The position numbers and the translations under genes are program-made. Below are positions 3,922 to 5,796 of a stretch of DNA of 5,796 nt, piece by piece; the stretch's first letter is position 1; every line of letters starts with the position of its first letter. The notes below the pieces were generated by a model, which did not search any database, had not been told where the DNA came from, and saw only the letters and a list, made by a program, of their open reading frames with translations. Source of the DNA: Caryophanales bacterium UBA4694 (lineage in GTDB: Bacteria; Bacillota_I; Bacilli_A; RFN20; CAG-288); the NCBI GenBank assembly GCA_002404835.1, contig DHKM01000024.1, forward strand, positions 1-5,796, in the 5' to 3' direction.

Positions 3922-5208
3922 ATGGTTAAAAAGAAGTTGCTAGTCAGTATCTTTTTTGTAAGCATGTTATTTTTCCACTCCTATCAGAATTGCATTGTTG
4001 ATTCAGAACAAATTTTACACAAAGCGACGCATCTCCGTACAAATGAAGCTGAAAATAATAATTTCGTTGTGTTTTCCTATAAAGATATTTTATTTGAAAA
4101 ATATTCCGAGTATCCAGAATTAGAGAATATTTGTTCTTTTGATGATTTTTGTGATGGCTTTTATCGACAAAGCGAAGAAATTTGCGACTATGTTTTTTCA
4201 CTTATTTCTAAACATGATTCAGAGTATATCAATCCAGAATCTGATATAGGTATTCAGAATGATACTCAGCAGGACAATAATATTCTCGAAATATTTTCTC
4301 CTGATGCCGATTATATTATGGCTAGTGATATCAAGGATTCTCAAAGTACTAATGCTCGCTTTTTTAAGAGAAGCCCAACATATGACGCAATAAAAAAAGG
4401 TAAAATCCAAAATGGTGATCTAATATTAGAGAAAAAAGATAATAATTCTATAGGTCATCTTGCTTTTATTAGCAACACGTCTCATTCAAGTGATTATGGT
4501 GATTATATTCAAACTATTGAATCCGTTGCCTCAGGTGTTCAATATGGCTTTTTGGATGATAAAAGAATGATCGATTATCAAGTTACTATTTATCGTGTCT
4601 ATAGAGCTACCGAACTCGGCGTTGTTAGTAGAGCACTTTCCTTCTTGAAAAAGCAATTAGGAAAACCATATTCAATAAATTATACGTGTACACATATCGG
4701 CGACCAACCGAGCTGGTATTGTTCGGAATTGATATATGCTGCCTATTATGATGCTGGTATGGATATTCTTTATAATCCTAACTTTGACCCCGCAAAATTC
4801 GATTATGAAACGTGTCCTTTTATTCCAACTATGATGGAAAATAGGTTTTTTGGAGGGCAGATAATAGATGCTTTGAATGCATACTACCTGACTCTTTCTG
4901 TTTCGTCTTTTCAAAATTCTAAGTGGACTATTAAAGTATATAATCCCAATTATTTTCCCATAACTTTAGAGTATAATTCAAAAATGTGCTTTAAGGGAGA
5001 TGCCATAGGTTGGAAATTATCTTCCGATGTCAAGCAAATTGCATTGAGTGCAGGAAAAGAAACGTCAATTTCAATAAATGAAAATTTTATGGCAACAACA
5101 ATTGCCATATCATATTGTTATGACGGGAAACGATATATCACTTATGCAGATAAGCTGGATAAAAAGGAACTGACTTGCAATAGTCAAATCGCGCTAAAGG
5201 AGTGTTGA
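3922..5208 (+). CDS. Secreted YiiX/NlpC-P60-like (permuted papain fold) enzyme with C-terminal beta-rich domain
   Basis: A 428-residue protein. Residues 1-24 look like a Sec signal peptide (MVKKK, hydrophobic 6-18). No lipobox precedes Cys24. An N-terminal region (about 25-150) rich in Asp, Glu and Asn is unrecognised. The catalytic domain (about 155-285) fits the YiiX/peptidase C92 pattern, in which His precedes Cys: GDLIL (165-169), His179 in SIGHLAFI, Glu200 in QTIES, and LGKPYS (246-251) leading to Cys267 in WYCSELIYAAYYDAG. Such enzymes act as cysteine hydrolases, often on peptide or lipid amide bonds. The substrate here is unknown; the cell wall is possible given export. Residues 320-415 resemble a beta-sandwich that may bind ligand or wall. 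The start follows AAAGGA by nine bases. Base composition is strikingly AT-rich (17 GC in 60 at 4201-4260), unlike nadK, suggesting separate acquisition. A membrane-protein gene begins one base after its stop. Confidence 0.85.
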   Translation: MVKKKLLVSIFFVSMLFFHSYQNCIVDSEQILHKATHLRTNEAENNNFVVFSYKDILFEKYSEYPELENICSFDDFCDGFYRQSEEICDYVFSLISKHDSEYINPESDIGIQNDTQQDNNILEIFSPDADYIMASDIKDSQSTNARFFKRSPTYDAIKKGKIQNGDLILEKKDNNSIGHLAFISNTSHSSDYGDYIQTIESVASGVQYGFLDDKRMIDYQVTIYRVYRATELGVVSRALSFLKKQLGKPYSINYTCTHIGDQPSWYCSELIYAAYYDAGMDILYNPNFDPAKFDYETCPFIPTMMENRFFGGQIIDALNAYYLTLSVSSFQNSKWTIKVYNPNYFPITLEYNSKMCFKGDAIGWKLSSDVKQIALSAGKETSISINENFMATTIAISYCYDGKRYITYADKLDKKELTCNSQIALKEC

Positions 5209-5209
5209 T

Positions 5210-5796
5210 ATGAAAAAACAGTGGATTGTTTCGTTTTTCAATTGTTTCACCTTACTTGCCTTTCTGGTATCTGCAATTATCCTATCCACCTATGAGACTG
5301 GCTCCATGATTTTCGATGAATGGATTTGTTTTACAATATACCTCATTCTATCCGGAATTCAGACCATGATATTGGTCTTCAAGAAGAATGGCAGCTTGAA
5401 AAAAGTCTTTTCCATTCTTCTTACTTCATTAAAAACATATACATTATGGCTTGCTTTCTCTCACACACAGAATCTGGGATTCTCATCGGAAGGGACGCCT
5501 TTCTATCCTGTATTAATTGCATCCGTTATCACTGTAATATTATCCCTTGCAGAACTCTTTTTCGGAAATACGATTCTTTTGTTATCCGGTAGGGAAGAGA
5601 ATTCCCCTATTGGAAAAGCAAGGAAAAAGACTGGAATCATCTCTTTTGCTTTTTACCTTCTTGCCGTTATCTTCATAATTGTTTGTTCCTGTTTCTATCT
5701 ATTCCAAACCAAAAACATTCAGGTATATCCGCCATTCTTTATCATAGATGGCCAAATTTTTCCTGTCCCTTTGATCCATGATTACTATTGGACGGG
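5210..5796 (+). CDS. Multi-pass membrane protein of unknown family (partial, runs off window)
   Basis: The frame is open from ATG 5210 to the window edge (195 codons plus two bases). AAAGGAG at 5196-5202 lies seven bases upstream, inside the end of the preceding gene, whose TGA is one base before this ATG, so translation is probably coupled. Hydrophobic segments are seen at about residues 8-27, 37-57, 66-84, 98-127 and 142-166. The stretch between the last two (about 128-141, REENSPIGKARKK) is positively charged and likely cytoplasmic. After residue 167 comes a possible extracellular segment (QVYPPFFIIDGQIFPVPLIH). No motif identifies a transporter, protease or kinase. Codons end in C more often (ATC, TTC, TCC) than in the YiiX-like gene, more like nadK. 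A partner role for the secreted enzyme is inferred only from the tight spacing. Confidence 0.85.
   Translation, partial: MKKQWIVSFFNCFTLLAFLVSAIILSTYETGSMIFDEWICFTIYLILSGIQTMILVFKKNGSLKKVFSILLTSLKTYTLWLAFSHTQNLGFSSEGTPFYPVLIASVITVILSLAELFFGNTILLLSGREENSPIGKARKKTGIISFAFYLLAVIFIIVCSCFYLFQTKNIQVYPPFFIIDGQIFPVPLIHDYYWT

Noticed and set aside
3922..3993. Lipoprotein processing at Cys24 of the YiiX-like protein
   Set aside because: The residues before Cys24 (S-Y-Q-N) do not form a lipobox, which needs a small residue at -1 and usually Leu at -3. An ordinary Sec signal peptide is more likely.
1..5796. CRISPR arrays, tRNA, rRNA, riboswitch or origin
   Set aside because: No spaced direct repeats, cloverleaf, conserved rRNA segments, known riboswitch cores or DnaA-box clusters were recognised by eye.

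Overview
The window looks like chromosomal DNA of a low-GC Gram-positive bacterium. Genes have strong AGGAGG-type ribosome binding sites, promoters are TATAAT-like, terminators are hairpins followed by U-runs, and UGA is read as stop rather than Trp. Protein style, a CYTH protein next to NAD kinase, a YiiX-type secreted enzyme and a small membrane-anchored EIIB-like protein would suit Erysipelotrichia or a neighbouring Firmicutes class. That placement is an inference. No rRNA, tRNA, CRISPR array, intact insertion sequence or replication origin was seen.

Bases 1-1083, minus strand: a regulatory operon. A clear promoter overlaps a perfect 20-bp inverted repeat. It drives an XRE-type repressor, then an ImmA/IrrE-type zinc protease fused to it by a TAATG stop/start overlap, then the first codons of a third gene that leaves the window. 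The layout matches ImmR-ImmA and DdrO-IrrE pairs, in which the protease destroys the repressor. The operator-like palindrome suggests autorepression.

Bases 1164-3110: a housekeeping block. A CYTH triphosphatase-like gene (minus) and NAD kinase (plus) diverge from one compact promoter region whose two predicted -10 boxes almost coincide. NAD kinase is followed 14 bases later by a small membrane-anchored protein that resembles a glucose-type PTS EIIB domain but has Ser in place of the phospho-accepting Cys. A strong terminator ends this operon.

Bases 3111-3860: a gene-poor stretch with higher GC than its surroundings (for example 33 of 60 bases at 3421-3480). It holds a 53-residue minus-strand ORF with an excellent ribosome binding site and a vague resemblance to IS66-type accessory protein TnpA. 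Upstream of it is a 97-residue stop-free frame without a start codon, likely a gene remnant. I read it as a graveyard of mobile or strain-variable DNA.

Bases 3864-5796, plus strand: an extended -10 promoter with a CcpA cre-like site drives an AT-rich gene for a secreted YiiX/NlpC-P60-like (permuted papain fold) enzyme with a C-terminal beta-rich domain. It is tightly followed by a multi-pass membrane protein that runs off the window. These two genes are the least characterised part of the window. Nothing here can be proven to be a wholly new system. The best candidates for novelty are the secreted enzyme/membrane protein pair and the Cys-less EIIB-like protein linked to NAD kinase.
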